Source: Enterocloster lavalensis
Lineage (GTDB): Bacteria > Bacillota > Clostridia > Lachnospirales > Lachnospiraceae
Length of the DNA stretch: 64,000 bases
Reading direction: 5' to 3'
Assembly (NCBI RefSeq): GCF_902364025.1
Contig: NZ_CABJCG010000011.1
Span: 178,483 to 242,482 of the forward strand
Positions 1-8,806 of this stretch are shown here, piece after piece. Under the pieces are notes generated by a model. It searched no databases. It was not told where the DNA came from and was given only the letters and a program-made list of their open reading frames with translations. The position numbers were made by a program, and so were the translations under genes. The first letter of the stretch is position 1; each line of letters begins with the position of its first letter.

Positions 1-131
1 CCGTCGTGTATCTCCAGACAGTGCCCCCAGGCCAGCTTGCCCTGCACCGTAAACACGGTGCGCCCTTCCTCATCATAGATATCATAACTGTCGAACCAGG
101 AAAAAAATCGCTGTTTGAACAATAACCTCAT
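1..131 (-). CDS. LURP-one-related (YxjI-like) protein, 5' part only
   Basis: This minus-strand reading frame runs off the left edge of the window, so only its first ~43 codons are present. The N-terminus reads MRLLFKQRFFSWFDSYDIYD and then an EEGRTVFTV segment. The short alternating hydrophobic strands and the KQ-F-S-F-D-Y-I-D spacing are typical of the LURP-one/tubby-like beta-barrel family (B. subtilis YxjI). The start is set by an AGGAGGT ribosome binding site just upstream (around 135-142). The function of bacterial members is unknown. The family call rests on a short piece only. Confidence 0.6.
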   Translation of the reverse strand, partial: MRLLFKQRFFSWFDSYDIYDEEGRTVFTVQGKLAWGHCLEIHD

Positions 132-204
132 CTGTGGTACCTCCTGCGGTAAAATGTATGGAGTCAGTTTATCACATCTTTTTGCGGTTGGGAAGTGGCG
201 CAAA

Positions 205-247
205 AAATCAGAGCCCCATATCCTGCGATATGGACGGCTCTGATTTT
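205..247. terminator. Bidirectional rho-independent terminator
   Basis: AAAATCAGAGCC (205-216) pairs with GGCTCTGATTTT (236-247), with a nested CCATATC/GATATGG stem in the loop. On the minus strand the stem is followed by a T run, so it ends the operon that finishes with the aldolase gene at 263. The leftmost gene points away from it, so it also isolates that gene. Confidence 0.8.
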
Positions 248-262
248 CAGAAAGGAACCGGT

Positions 263-853
263 TTATCGGTATAACAGCGCTTTTAATACTGCGATCTGTG
301 CGGTCTCCTCCACCAACTCCGCATTGTGCTCCGCTTCCAGCACGTCCTTCCCCAGCGCCACAACGCCGTGGGATGCCAGAATAAAGGCCGGCAGCCGGGG
401 ATTTTCCTCAAACAACCTGCGGACCGCAGTCTCGTCCTCAGGCCGCACGCAGGCGCTTGGAATATCCAGCACCGGAATCTCGCACCCCAGCTTCAGGCTC
501 ATGTGCAGCGTGACCATGGGAAGCGCCTTTCCGCCGCAGGCCCAGGCGATTGCCCAGGGGCTGTGGCAGTGCATGACGCCGCCGGTCCAGTCCGCGATCC
601 GGTACATCAGCCCGTGAAGGAACACCTCCCGGGTGGGCTTGCCCGCCTGGCCCTCCAAAATGTTTCCGGACAAATCCGTCTCCACAAATCCGCTTCCATC
701 CCGACAGCAGTCCGCAAATGAACCGCCGCTGCTTTTCACGATCATTCCTCCCTCGCAGCGCGCGGATAAATTGCCGCCGCTGCCGGTCTGGATTCCCCGG
801 CGGTATGCCCGTCTTGCTGCGGTTTCCAGCTGTCCGTAAATCGTATCTTTCAC
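263..853 (-). CDS. Class II aldolase/adducin family protein
   Basis: A 196-residue protein of the zinc-dependent class II aldolase family (fuculose- or ribulose-phosphate aldolase/epimerase type). GSGGNLSAR (residues 24-32) is the substrate/phosphate loop, Glu76 lies in the KPTREVFLHG segment, HCH (95-97) supplies two zinc ligands and SHG (161-163) the third. It is slightly shorter than the 200-230 residues usual for the family but looks complete. It is the last gene of a minus-strand operon, 1 nt after the Tm-1-like gene, so translation is probably coupled. A retro-aldol cleavage of a sugar or sugar-acid phosphate is likely, but the substrate cannot be read from sequence. FucA, AraD and 3-oxo-tetronate 4-phosphate decarboxylase (OtnC) all belong to this fold. 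Confidence 0.85.
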   Translation of the reverse strand: MKDTIYGQLETAARRAYRRGIQTGSGGNLSARCEGGMIVKSSGGSFADCCRDGSGFVETDLSGNILEGQAGKPTREVFLHGLMYRIADWTGGVMHCHSPWAIAWACGGKALPMVTLHMSLKLGCEIPVLDIPSACVRPEDETAVRRLFEENPRLPAFILASHGVVALGKDVLEAEHNAELVEETAQIAVLKALLYR

Positions 854-854
854 C

Positions 855-2093
855 TTATCCGCTCCCCTTTCCCGTTTCCATCAACCGCTCAAACACCGCC
901 ACAATCTCATCCGCAAACTCCGGATCATTTATATGCAGCTCCCGCTGCCTAAACTCCACCGAGTCCGCCTTGTGTTCCAGCACGCCCTGCACAAATCCCC
1001 GGTTGGCGTCAGGATCATAGATCAGACCGCCCACGGCGTTTTGCTGGCTATAGCCCTTTTCCGGCACCAGTATTGCGTTTCTCCCTTTGCAGCCGTTATG
1101 GCGCTCCGCCAGGTAAGCCCCCACCCGGTACATCTCCTCCCGCGTAGTGCGGATGTGGGTGTGAAACGGTGTGTGCCGGTAATGAGGCCGCGAAAGCAGT
1201 TCCTCATCCACCTCCCCGGCTGGTCCTTTTAATATAAAGTCAACCGCCCCGGGAACCGTTAGAACCGGGATGCCGGAGGCATAAATATTGGCAAAACGGT
1301 CCGGCCTGCAGCTCATCAGGCCGCCGAACAGCATCCCTCCCACATCATGGGGCGTGATATCAATCACGCCGTCCAGCCGCCCCGTTCCGGCGTATTCGTC
1401 GATGACCTGCGCCCCTACCACGTTGCAGTGGCACACAATCACCTCATATCCCTTTTCATCCAGAATTTCCTTGACCCGCATCACGCACCGGGTGGTCACT
1501 CCCGCCATAGTCAGCGCCACCCTGCGCCCGGACGGTTTCCAATCCGCCAGCCTTCCGGCTTCGATCATTCCCGCCACCGCGCCGCAGGCGGAGACGAAGA
1601 TGGGAACCGTGATTCCGTTCAGACCGCAGATATCCGCGATGGATGGGATCATCACAATGTCGCGGTCGCCCACATAATCGCCGAACCGAGCGGTGCCGCA
1701 GGCAATCGTAGAGACAATAACCTTGGGGAATCCGATGGGCAGAGCCTGCATAGCCGCCGCCGAGACGGCGGTCCCCTGTCCGCCTCCCAGAGACAACACG
1801 CCCTGGATCTTCCCCTCGCTCTGTAATTTGACCGCCATAACCCGCAGCCCTCTGGTCATAGCATCCATCAGCGCGGTCTTTCCACTGGGCCGCAGGGCTT
1901 CCAGGTCCTCCACTCCGGCCAGCTTCAGAATCTCATGCCGGCTGATATCCGGCGCGATCCGCGGCGGCCCCAAAAGCCCGGTATCCAAAATCAGGGCCTC
2001 ATGCCCCAGCTCTTCCAGGCAGGAACGCAGAAATTCCGCCTCCCCGCCTTTGGTGTCCAGCGTGGCAATCACCGCCACCCTCGCCATATCCAT
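855..2093 (-). CDS. Tm-1-like ATP-binding / UPF0261 family protein
   Basis: A 412-residue protein that opens with VAVIATLDTKGGEAEFL, the signature of the Tm-1-like ATP-binding domain (UPF0261). A glycine-rich LSLGGGQGTAV segment and a second VIDITPHDVGGMLFGG segment follow, typical of the two-domain family. The first ATG lies 9 nt after GAGGAAAG; a second ATG two codons in is less well spaced. In plants Tm-1 binds a viral replicase. In bacteria the family sits beside catabolic operons with no agreed reaction. Here it lies between the metallo-hydrolase gene and the class II aldolase gene, so a role in the same catabolic route is inferred. Confidence 0.85.
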   Translation of the reverse strand: MDMARVAVIATLDTKGGEAEFLRSCLEELGHEALILDTGLLGPPRIAPDISRHEILKLAGVEDLEALRPSGKTALMDAMTRGLRVMAVKLQSEGKIQGVLSLGGGQGTAVSAAAMQALPIGFPKVIVSTIACGTARFGDYVGDRDIVMIPSIADICGLNGITVPIFVSACGAVAGMIEAGRLADWKPSGRRVALTMAGVTTRCVMRVKEILDEKGYEVIVCHCNVVGAQVIDEYAGTGRLDGVIDITPHDVGGMLFGGLMSCRPDRFANIYASGIPVLTVPGAVDFILKGPAGEVDEELLSRPHYRHTPFHTHIRTTREEMYRVGAYLAERHNGCKGRNAILVPEKGYSQQNAVGGLIYDPDANRGFVQGVLEHKADSVEFRQRELHINDPEFADEIVAVFERLMETGKGSG

Positions 2094-2148
2094 CCCCCGC
2101 TTTCCTCAGTAATGCCGCATTCCCTGCGCAAACGCCAGGGAGAGCCTG

Positions 2149-2276
2149 TGCCCGGCCTAACCTATGCCCGGCCCAACCTATGCCCGGCCTAACCTATGCC
2201 CGACCCGACCAGCGCCCGGCCTAACCTATGCCCGACCCGATCAGCGCCCGGCTCAACCTATGCCCGGCCCAGCCGT
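2149..2276. repeat. Tandem repeat, eight 16-bp units
   Basis: Eight head-to-tail units of exactly 16 bp. The most common form is TGCCCGGCCTAACCTA (2149-2164 and 2181-2196); variants change 1 to about 6 positions, and units 4 and 6 share TGCCCGACCCGA. The array fills most of the gap between the metallo-hydrolase gene and the Tm-1-like gene inside one minus-strand operon. It encodes no convincing protein. A slipped-strand minisatellite is the simplest reading. Confidence 0.9.
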
Positions 2277-2294
2277 CCCCAACGGCCTGTGCAC

Positions 2295-3095
2295 TCAGCC
2301 TCCCAGCACCGGAGTCTTTGCAAAGCGCTCCACCAGAGCAGGTTCATGCGTCGGCAAAATCATATCCATGTTGGGGCAGCGGCGTTTGATCTCCCGGACG
2401 CTCTCCCACCAGTCGGTCAGGCTGACGAACCGCGCGGAGGGCGTCACGTCATATCCGATCTCCGGGATGGGTTTGAAATTGTCCATCAAAAATACCGCAT
2501 CGCCCACCAGATGATAGGTTCCGTAGCCGGTATCCACCTCCACGGCCTGGTGTCCCGGCGAATGCCCCGGCGTTGGATACACCCGGATACCCGGCACAAT
2601 CTCCTCCTCGCCGTCCAGCAGCTGGAACTCGCAGCCAAGAAACGGCGCTTCCAGGCCCAGCCACTGATACTCATAGGATTTATAATATAAGGGAAGGGGA
2701 TTCAGGGCGAACTCGTACTCCTTTTTCTGGGCATAATACTTCGCATTGCTGAATTCCTTCATATAAAATGTGTGGTCCCAGTGCAGATGCGTAAAAATAA
2801 TCCGGCTGATATCTTCCACCCGGTATCCGGCCTTTTCCACCGCCCGGGGCATGGCCTGGTCCGGCAGCTGCTCGGAACCCGGATGATGGTACCGGTTCGC
2901 CCGGTCCGAGTCCGCCATCCCCGTGTCCACCAAAATCAGCTCGGAGCCGGTGTTCAGCAGATAGCAGAATACCGGCAGCCGGCGATCCTCGCCGGACACG
3001 TTGGCATAATATTTGTGGGTGGACGGGTGATAGTGGTAGGTTTTTGGGTTGGACGTACAAAAACCTGAATTTAACGGTGTGATCGTAATTCCCAT
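2295..3095 (-). CDS. Metallo-beta-lactamase-fold hydrolase, AHL-lactonase-like
   Basis: A 266-residue single-domain metallo-hydrolase. HLHWDH (103-108) is the HxHxDH dinuclear-metal motif, preceded by LVDTGMAD. Further ligands are visible in PTPGHSPGHQ (His) and LVGDAVF (Asp). Size and motif order match the N-acyl-homoserine lactonase (AiiA/AttM) branch. In this context it more likely opens a sugar lactone or another ester made in the pathway than quenches a quorum signal, since the same island also carries a beta-propeller lactonase. The gene ends just before the 16-bp repeat array and starts 44 nt after the upstream dehydrogenase gene. Confidence 0.85.
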   Translation of the reverse strand: MGITITPLNSGFCTSNPKTYHYHPSTHKYYANVSGEDRRLPVFCYLLNTGSELILVDTGMADSDRANRYHHPGSEQLPDQAMPRAVEKAGYRVEDISRIIFTHLHWDHTFYMKEFSNAKYYAQKKEYEFALNPLPLYYKSYEYQWLGLEAPFLGCEFQLLDGEEEIVPGIRVYPTPGHSPGHQAVEVDTGYGTYHLVGDAVFLMDNFKPIPEIGYDVTPSARFVSLTDWWESVREIKRRCPNMDMILPTHEPALVERFAKTPVLGG

Positions 3096-3139
3096 ATGTA
3101 TTTCCTCCTGTCAATCGCAGCATATCCCGATATTTACGG

Positions 3140-4270
3140 CTAATCCTCCACAAAACGCCGTGGCTCGCCGGCCTCCGGTGTGATCACCACCTTCATGCAG
3201 TTGTCCCGCCGGTTCTGGAACACGTCCACGGCCGCCTCATACTGGTCCAGAGGGAAGGTGTGGGTGATCAGTCCTTTCCCGTTTATGGAGCCGTCGGAGA
3301 GGAACTTTAACACGGCCCGGGACACGCCGGGATTCGCCTTAGAGCCGTAAATTTTAATCTCATTGAACACGATCTTGTTAAGCGGCAGCGGAACCTGCTC
3401 CAGATCGTCGCGGTAGTTGGCGATCAGCGCCACCGCGCCCGTTTTCTTTACCAACTGACAGGCCTTGGCCGGGGAATCATTCGCGCCTGAGCACTCCATC
3501 ACCTCGTCCGCCCCCACGCCGCCGGTCAGCTCCAGCACCCTGGCCACCGGGTCCTCCTTCTCAAAATCGATGCAGATATCCGCCCCCATCTTCCGGGCGA
3601 TCTCCAGCTTACGTCCCCGGCCAATCATGATCACGCGCCCTGCGCCCATAGCTTTGGCCTCCTGCATTGCGCACAGGCCGATGGGTCCGGGACCGAACAC
3701 AACCGTGGTTCCGCCGGGCGTCACTCCCGCCAGCTCCACGCCGTGAAGCGCCACGCCCGCGGTGTCACACAGCGAGGCTTCCTCATAGCTCACATTGTCC
3801 GGAATGAGCGTCAGGGCGGCCACCTTGTAAGCGTTGTACTCCGCATTGGCTCCCTGCCAGTAAAACCCGTAATGGCGGTGTCCCTTGTCCGCTCCCCCGT
3901 CATGGCCGTCCTGGCCATAATTCAGGCAGACCGTGTAATGTCCGCTCATGCAGTTGGCGCAGTTTCCACAGCCCTTATGAGCCTCCCCGGCTACCCGGTC
4001 CCCCACTTTAAATTCCGTGACGCCCTCGCCCAGGGCCACCACCTGTCCGGCCCACTCATGCCCCATCACAAACGGAAAATAGGGGGGCCAATGGACGTCC
4101 GCATAGTGGCCGTCGATCATCTTGGGGTCCGACCCACAGATCGCCACCGCCTTGATCTTGCAAAGCACCTCGCCCGGCCCCGGCTGGGGAACCGGAAGCT
4201 CCGTCACTCCCAGCTTGCCGTACTCCTCAAGCACCACGGCCTTCATTTTCTCAGGAATCTCAAATTTCAT
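3140..4270 (-). CDS. Zinc-dependent alcohol dehydrogenase (MDR, Tdh/sorbitol-dehydrogenase type)
   Basis: A 376-residue medium-chain dehydrogenase. Cys45 (AICGSD) and His71-Glu72 (GHEW) are the catalytic zinc ligands. Cys101, 104, 107 and 115 form the structural zinc lobe. A Rossmann motif VVFGPGPIG follows. This is the threonine/sorbitol/polyol dehydrogenase branch acting on secondary alcohols with NAD(P). It is second in a minus-strand operon, 37 nt after another dehydrogenase of the same superfamily. Two paralogous dehydrogenases in a row suggest successive oxidation and reduction of a polyol or sugar derivative, but substrates are unknown. Confidence 0.88.
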   Translation of the reverse strand: MKFEIPEKMKAVVLEEYGKLGVTELPVPQPGPGEVLCKIKAVAICGSDPKMIDGHYADVHWPPYFPFVMGHEWAGQVVALGEGVTEFKVGDRVAGEAHKGCGNCANCMSGHYTVCLNYGQDGHDGGADKGHRHYGFYWQGANAEYNAYKVAALTLIPDNVSYEEASLCDTAGVALHGVELAGVTPGGTTVVFGPGPIGLCAMQEAKAMGAGRVIMIGRGRKLEIARKMGADICIDFEKEDPVARVLELTGGVGADEVMECSGANDSPAKACQLVKKTGAVALIANYRDDLEQVPLPLNKIVFNEIKIYGSKANPGVSRAVLKFLSDGSINGKGLITHTFPLDQYEAAVDVFQNRRDNCMKVVITPEAGEPRRFVED

Positions 4271-4307
4271 TGTTTTTCTCCTCCTTCAATCCTCTATGTT
4301 TTTAACC

Positions 4308-5333
4308 TTAAAACACCAAAACAGTCCGTCCCAGGCTTTTACCATTCCGCAGGTCATCCAGAGCCTGATTGATCGCTTCAAAGGGATACGTCCTGTAAAT
4401 ATACGGATCGATCACGCCCCGCTCCACCAACCGGATCACTTCCTTCAGCTCGTGCAGATTGCTGGCGCGGCAGCCCACGATCTCCTTTTCCTTCAACATA
4501 ATGTGCTGGTACACGGCTGTAAACTCCTGGTCCGCATATCCGATTACCACCACCCGCCCCGCCGGGCGCAGCACCTGCAGGCTCTGCTCAATGGTGCTTG
4601 CAATTCCGATGTTATCCAAAACCACATCGCACATTTCCCCGCCGGTAAACCGCCGGATCTCCTCCGTCAGATCCTGTCTGCCGGTGTTGATGCACAAATC
4701 CGCGCCAAAGGAACGGGCAATCTCAAGCTTTTGGTCCTGGCGGCTGGTCACATAGACTTCCGCCCCGAAATACTTGAGAATCTGGATTCCCTGAATTCCC
4801 AGACCGCCGACTCCAAGTATCAACACCCGGTCCCCTGCGCGCACTCCGCCCTTCTCCCGGATCGCATGGTACATGCAGGCCACCGCATCCGGGATCACCG
4901 CCGCTTTCTCCACCGGCACCTCAGGACAGATGGGCACGGCGTTTTGCGCCGGCAGACGGCAGAACTGAGCGTGGGACCCATCCAGCTCAAAACCAAGCCG
5001 TTTTAAGGACAGGCACAGATTAGCGCGCCCAGAGGTGCACAGGCGGCAGGTGTTGCACGTAATATCGATAAATCCCAGCACACGCTGGCCTAACGGCCGG
5101 TCCACGCCCTCCCCTAACTCGTAAATCTCTCCCACCATCTCATGTCCCGGTATGTAAGGCACATGGCTGGACGGAATTCTCCCATCCTGTAAATGCAGGT
5201 CCGAAGCGCACAGGCCGCTGGCCAGAATCCGGATCGTAACCTCACCCCGTCCGGGTTTCGGATAGGGCACCTCCCGGATCACCAATGGTTTTTGATACTC
5301 CTCCAAAACAGCCGCTTTCATAAAATCCGGCAT
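4308..5333 (-). CDS. Zinc-dependent alcohol dehydrogenase (MDR family)
   Basis: The chosen start (MPDFMKAAVLEEYQ) gives 341 residues and follows a GAGGGGGAG ribosome binding site. A longer in-frame extension exists upstream, but it runs antisense through the divergent GntR gene and has no coding character. Catalytic zinc ligands are Cys42 (LCASD) and His64-Glu65 (GHEM); structural zinc cysteines are 93, 96, 99 and 107; the Rossmann motif is LILGVGGLGIQG. It is the first gene of the minus-strand catabolic operon, divergent from the GntR regulator with 96 nt between, which suggests regulator control. Confidence 0.87.
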   Translation of the reverse strand: MPDFMKAAVLEEYQKPLVIREVPYPKPGRGEVTIRILASGLCASDLHLQDGRIPSSHVPYIPGHEMVGEIYELGEGVDRPLGQRVLGFIDITCNTCRLCTSGRANLCLSLKRLGFELDGSHAQFCRLPAQNAVPICPEVPVEKAAVIPDAVACMYHAIREKGGVRAGDRVLILGVGGLGIQGIQILKYFGAEVYVTSRQDQKLEIARSFGADLCINTGRQDLTEEIRRFTGGEMCDVVLDNIGIASTIEQSLQVLRPAGRVVVIGYADQEFTAVYQHIMLKEKEIVGCRASNLHELKEVIRLVERGVIDPYIYRTYPFEAINQALDDLRNGKSLGRTVLVF

Positions 5334-5366
5334 CCAATAACTCCCCCTCTCTTTTCCCCAATCAGC

Positions 5367-5395
5367 TTGACTTTTAAAATATTTCAAAGTATAGT
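5367..5395 (+). promoter_or_regulatory. Promoter of the GntR regulator gene
   Basis: TTGACT (5367-5372), a 17-bp spacer and TATAGT (5390-5395) make a good sigma-A promoter facing the GntR gene. The spacer holds an AT-rich imperfect dyad (CTTTTAAAATATTTCAAAG, 5371-5389) that could be an operator. The ACTTGT dyad seen near the transporter promoters is not present here. Confidence 0.65.
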
Positions 5396-5429
5396 TCAGA
5401 TATAAACCAACACTAAAGGAGCGTCCGTC

Positions 5430-6137
5430 ATGACCAGGGAAATCGAACACACAGCCAACAATATTACCGATTCTGTCTACCGGCAAATCCTGGAACAGAT
5501 CATTGCCGGCAGATACCGCCCCGGAGATCGGATTCCCACTGAGAACGAGCTGAAGGAAACCTTTAACGTAAGCCGCAATACCATCCGAGCCGCATTGAAC
5601 CGCCTGAACACCCTGGGAATTCTGGAAACCCGGCGCGGCGACGGAACCTATGTATGCAAGCCCAGCATGGGCATGTACATCAACTCGTTTATTCCCGCCA
5701 TGTTGATCAATGAGGACAGTTTTCTGGAAATCCTCGAATTCCGCCGTGCCATTGAAATTGCCGCGACCCGCATGGCTGCGGAACGGGCCGACGAGAACGA
5801 TATCAAGGCGCTCCAGCACTATCTGGACATATCTCTGAGCGCAGGAAATAACATGCAGATTTATTCCGCCTCCACCATCGACTTTCACGTGCAGATTGCC
5901 AAGGCCTCCAAAAGCCAGATATTCGCCTCCATGATGGAGCTGATCAAATATATCATGACGTCAAAGATGGTGGATTTTCTGCAATTCACCCGGAATGACC
6001 GGAACTCTTCTTTCTATCACTACATGATTCTGGAATGCATCAAACGGCAGAAGCCGGATGAAGCCGCATTCATGATGGAAAAACATATGAACGAGCTGGT
6101 AAACAGCGTTACCCGATATCTGAACGAGTCCAGGTAA
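5430..6137 (+). CDS. GntR-family transcriptional regulator, FadR subfamily
   Basis: A 235-residue regulator. Residues ~10-78 form the GntR winged helix (RPGDRIPTENELKETFNVSRNTIRAALNRL, ending LETRRGDGTYV). Residues ~95-225 form an all-helical FCD effector domain (FLEILEFRRAIEIAATRMAAERA, then a FHVQIAKAS metal/ligand segment). FadR-type FCD regulators usually sense acids such as sugar acids, lactate or acyl-CoA. The AAAGGAG site fixes the start. It lies between the two halves of the catabolic island and is the obvious candidate to bind the dyads in 9917-10235, but that link is inferred. Confidence 0.9.
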   Translation: MTREIEHTANNITDSVYRQILEQIIAGRYRPGDRIPTENELKETFNVSRNTIRAALNRLNTLGILETRRGDGTYVCKPSMGMYINSFIPAMLINEDSFLEILEFRRAIEIAATRMAAERADENDIKALQHYLDISLSAGNNMQIYSASTIDFHVQIAKASKSQIFASMMELIKYIMTSKMVDFLQFTRNDRNSSFYHYMILECIKRQKPDEAAFMMEKHMNELVNSVTRYLNESR

Positions 6138-6150
6138 CCTCCGGACGTCC

Positions 6151-7173
6151 TTATTTTTTCTTCAGATATTTCTGGGTATCAATGGCTACCGCGATCAGAA
6201 TGATGCTGCCCTTCACCGCATACTGCACATAGGGGCTGACGCCGATAAAGATCAAACCGTAGTTGATAATCTGGAACATGATCACTCCGGTGACGATGCC
6301 CTTAATGGTGCCGATTCCGCCCCGCATGGACACGCCTCCCACAACGCAGGCTGCGATTGCGTCCAGGGCATAATCCGCTCCCAGGGCATTTGTAGCGCTT
6401 CCGGTGCGCCCCGCCTCAAGAGCCCCTGCAAATCCGTAGAGAATCCCCGCCAGAATATAGATCACCAGGGAACCTTTGACGATATTAACGCCGCAGACCG
6501 CCGCGGCTTCCGGATTTCCTCCGATTGCGAACATATTCTTGCCGATCTTTGTCTTGTTCCAGATCACCCACACGATCACCGTACAGATCACCGCGTAGAT
6601 TGCAATATAGGGAATGCGCACCGGCCCCAGGTGGAACGCGCCCTGAGCGAAGTTTGTAAACCGCTTGTCAAAGCTTCCGATCGGCGATCCGTTGGCAAGC
6701 CCCTGGAAATAGATTGAAAACAGCCCATACACCACCTGCTGGATTCCCAGGGAAGCGATAAAGGGCGCCACCTTCAATTTTGCCACAATCAGTCCATGGA
6801 CAAAACAGAATATCACGCACAGCGCCACCGCCAAAAGCATGGGCAGAAAAATGGGAAGCCGCGGCATATTCTGATACACTCTGGTGCTGGACTCCACCGC
6901 CTGCAAAAGAGAAGCGCAGATTACGGCCGCCATGCCCACCATGCGTCCGGCCGCCAGGTCCGTACCGCCCAGCACAATGATCCCCGCCACTCCCAGGGAC
7001 AGAATCAGGCGGGTGGACGCCTGGGTACAGATATAGGACAGATTTCCGATTTGCAGAAACGAGGGATCCACCGCCACGATTACCCCCACCACGATCAGCA
7101 AAATCAGGTAGATCGCGTAATTCATCACAATTTTTTTCAGCCTGTCTTTTGATAATGTATTCGTATTCTTCAT
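6151..7173 (-). CDS. mglC: Sugar ABC transporter permease, MglC/RbsC type
   Basis: Starting at MKNTNTLSKDRLKK (GGAGGAGAG site 7 nt upstream) gives a 340-residue polytopic membrane protein. The extra N-terminal codons of the longer frame overlap the end of the ATPase gene and lack a binding site. It shares long recognisable segments with E. coli MglC: GTDLAAGRMVG, FDKRFTNFAQG, IGKNMFAIGGNPEAAAVCGV, LDAIAACVVGGVS and INYGLIFIGVSPY. It forms the membrane channel of a CUT2 monosaccharide importer and is the last gene of the SBP-ATPase-permease operon, convergent with the GntR gene. Galactose specificity is not proven by the permease alone. Confidence 0.9.
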   Translation of the reverse strand: MKNTNTLSKDRLKKIVMNYAIYLILLIVVGVIVAVDPSFLQIGNLSYICTQASTRLILSLGVAGIIVLGGTDLAAGRMVGMAAVICASLLQAVESSTRVYQNMPRLPIFLPMLLAVALCVIFCFVHGLIVAKLKVAPFIASLGIQQVVYGLFSIYFQGLANGSPIGSFDKRFTNFAQGAFHLGPVRIPYIAIYAVICTVIVWVIWNKTKIGKNMFAIGGNPEAAAVCGVNIVKGSLVIYILAGILYGFAGALEAGRTGSATNALGADYALDAIAACVVGGVSMRGGIGTIKGIVTGVIMFQIINYGLIFIGVSPYVQYAVKGSIILIAVAIDTQKYLKKK

Positions 7174-7204
7174 CTCTCTCCTCCAATTTTGCGGACCCTT
7201 GCCG

Positions 7205-8728
7205 TCAGCCCAGATATCTGGCCGCAAACCGCATGATTTCCTCCTGATCGAATTCATCACGGTTCAGGATTCCCGCCACCCGCCCGTTACTCATCACCAG
7301 AATACGGTCTGCAACGCCGATCAACTCCGGCATCTCCGAGGAGACGAACAGGATGGACTTACCCTTGGAGGCCAATTCGTTCATCAGTTTATAAATTTCG
7401 TACTTTGCGCCCACGTCGATCCCCCGGGTGGGCTCATCCATCATCAGAATTTCCGGCTCATTGAGCAGCCAGCGCCCGATGATCACCTTCTGCTGGTTGC
7501 CGCCCGAGAGATTGGAAATTGCCGTGCGGTCGTTTGGCGTTTTGACCGCCATGGCGTCGATAACCCACTGGGTGTCGCTCACCATCTTTTTTTCATTGAT
7601 AAACGACAGCTTGCAATAGTCGTTCAAATGGGAAATCGTCGCGTTAAAGCGTATGCTGAGATCCCCGAAAATGCCGTTCTGCCTGCGTTCCTCGGTCAGC
7701 AGGGCAAACCGGTTGGAGATGGCCTCAATGGGATCGTTGATGGAAACCTCTTTTCCCTTATAGACGATTCTCCCGGATTCCCGTTTTCTAAGGCCGAAAA
7801 TCGTCTCAACCAGCTCCGTTCGCCGCGATCCCACCAGGCCCGCGATGCCCAGAATCTCTCCTTCCCGCAGCTCAAACGAGGCCTCGGTAATCGTGGGTTT
7901 ATACATCCCGGTCAACCGCTCCACCTTCAGGACCACATTGTCACTGGGCCGGTTGGTTTTTTCCGGGAAGCGGCTGGACATGCTGCGCCCCACCATCAGC
8001 GAGATAATTTGGTCCATCTCCATCTCGCTGGCCTTGCCCGTGTAGACCCAGCTTCCGTCCCGCATCACTGTGATCTCATCCGAGATGCGCTTGATCTCTT
8101 CCATTTTATGGGAAATGTAGACCATCCCCACTCCCCGGCTGCGCAGATTCTCAATGATCGCAAAGAGATGGGAGACCTCCTTCTCCGTCAGGGACGAGGT
8201 CGGCTCGTCAAAGACAATGATTTTCGCGTTGTACGACACGGCCTTGGCGATCTCGATCATCTGGCGCTGCGATACGGAGAGGTCGTCGATCTTCTCCCTG
8301 GGGTCCACGCCGATGTTCAGGTCGTCAAAAATCTTCTTCGTCTCGTCATACATTTTCTGCTCGTCCACGAACCCCATCTTCGTAGGGAAACGGCCCAGCC
8401 AGATATTCTCCATCACATTCCGCTGGAGCACCTGATTCAGCTCCTGGTGCACCATGGAGATACCGTGGTCCAGGGCATCTTTGGGACAGGTGTAGTTTAC
8501 GCTTTTTCCCTCAAACAGAATCTCCCCGCTGTCCTTGGCGTAGACGCCGAACAGGCACTTCATCAGCGTGGACTTTCCCGCGCCGTTTTCCCCCATCAGG
8601 GCGTGGACGGATCCCTTTTGCACATACAGCTTCGCTTTATTCAGGGCCTTCACCCCGGGAAATTCCTTGTCGATATCCCGCATCACCAAGAGATAATCCC
8701 TGCTCTCCTGCTCCGAAACATATTCCAT
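7205..8728 (-). CDS. mglA: Sugar ABC transporter ATP-binding protein, MglA/RbsA type
   Basis: A 507-residue double ATPase of the CUT2 family. The first half has a Walker [10 protein letters not shown], signature LSVSQRQ and FDEPTSSLT. The second half has the usual degenerate Walker A (GLVGSRRTE), signature LSGGNQQK and MDEPTRGID. It energises import with the permease and binding protein on either side. The start follows GGAG by 7 nt. It lies between mglC and the binding-protein gene, separated from the latter by a hairpin (8751-8773) that may lower its expression relative to the binding protein. Confidence 0.93.
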   Translation of the reverse strand: MEYVSEQESRDYLLVMRDIDKEFPGVKALNKAKLYVQKGSVHALMGENGAGKSTLMKCLFGVYAKDSGEILFEGKSVNYTCPKDALDHGISMVHQELNQVLQRNVMENIWLGRFPTKMGFVDEQKMYDETKKIFDDLNIGVDPREKIDDLSVSQRQMIEIAKAVSYNAKIIVFDEPTSSLTEKEVSHLFAIIENLRSRGVGMVYISHKMEEIKRISDEITVMRDGSWVYTGKASEMEMDQIISLMVGRSMSSRFPEKTNRPSDNVVLKVERLTGMYKPTITEASFELREGEILGIAGLVGSRRTELVETIFGLRKRESGRIVYKGKEVSINDPIEAISNRFALLTEERRQNGIFGDLSIRFNATISHLNDYCKLSFINEKKMVSDTQWVIDAMAVKTPNDRTAISNLSGGNQQKVIIGRWLLNEPEILMMDEPTRGIDVGAKYEIYKLMNELASKGKSILFVSSEMPELIGVADRILVMSNGRVAGILNRDEFDQEEIMRFAARYLG

Positions 8729-8750
8729 AGGCTCACTCCGTTTTTAATCA

Positions 8751-8773
8751 GGCGGAGCGTTTTGCGCCCCGCC
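8751..8773 (-). other. Intercistronic hairpin between binding-protein and ATPase genes
   Basis: GGCGGAGCG (8751-8759) and CGCCCCGCC (8765-8773) form a 9-bp stem, with one G-U pair in RNA, around a small loop. On the minus strand no T run follows, so it is more likely an RNA stabiliser or processing structure than a terminator. This placement after a solute-binding-protein gene is common and would favour binding-protein mRNA. Confidence 0.55.
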
Positions 8774-8806
8774 CGTCTGCTTTTGCCGCCCGTCTGATTC
8801 CAGGGC

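Noticed and set aside
2149..2276. CRISPR array
   Set aside because: Units are 16 bp head to tail with no unique spacers, and there are no cas genes.
5334..5888. N-terminal extension of the second alcohol dehydrogenase (frame open to 5888)
   Set aside because: It runs antisense through the GntR coding region, has no ribosome site, and the MPDFMK start with GAGGGGGAG explains the enzyme.
7199..8797. 532-codon plus-strand frame opposite mglA
   Set aside because: It is the mirror of a GC-rich real gene on the other strand, with no ribosome site and no recognisable domain.
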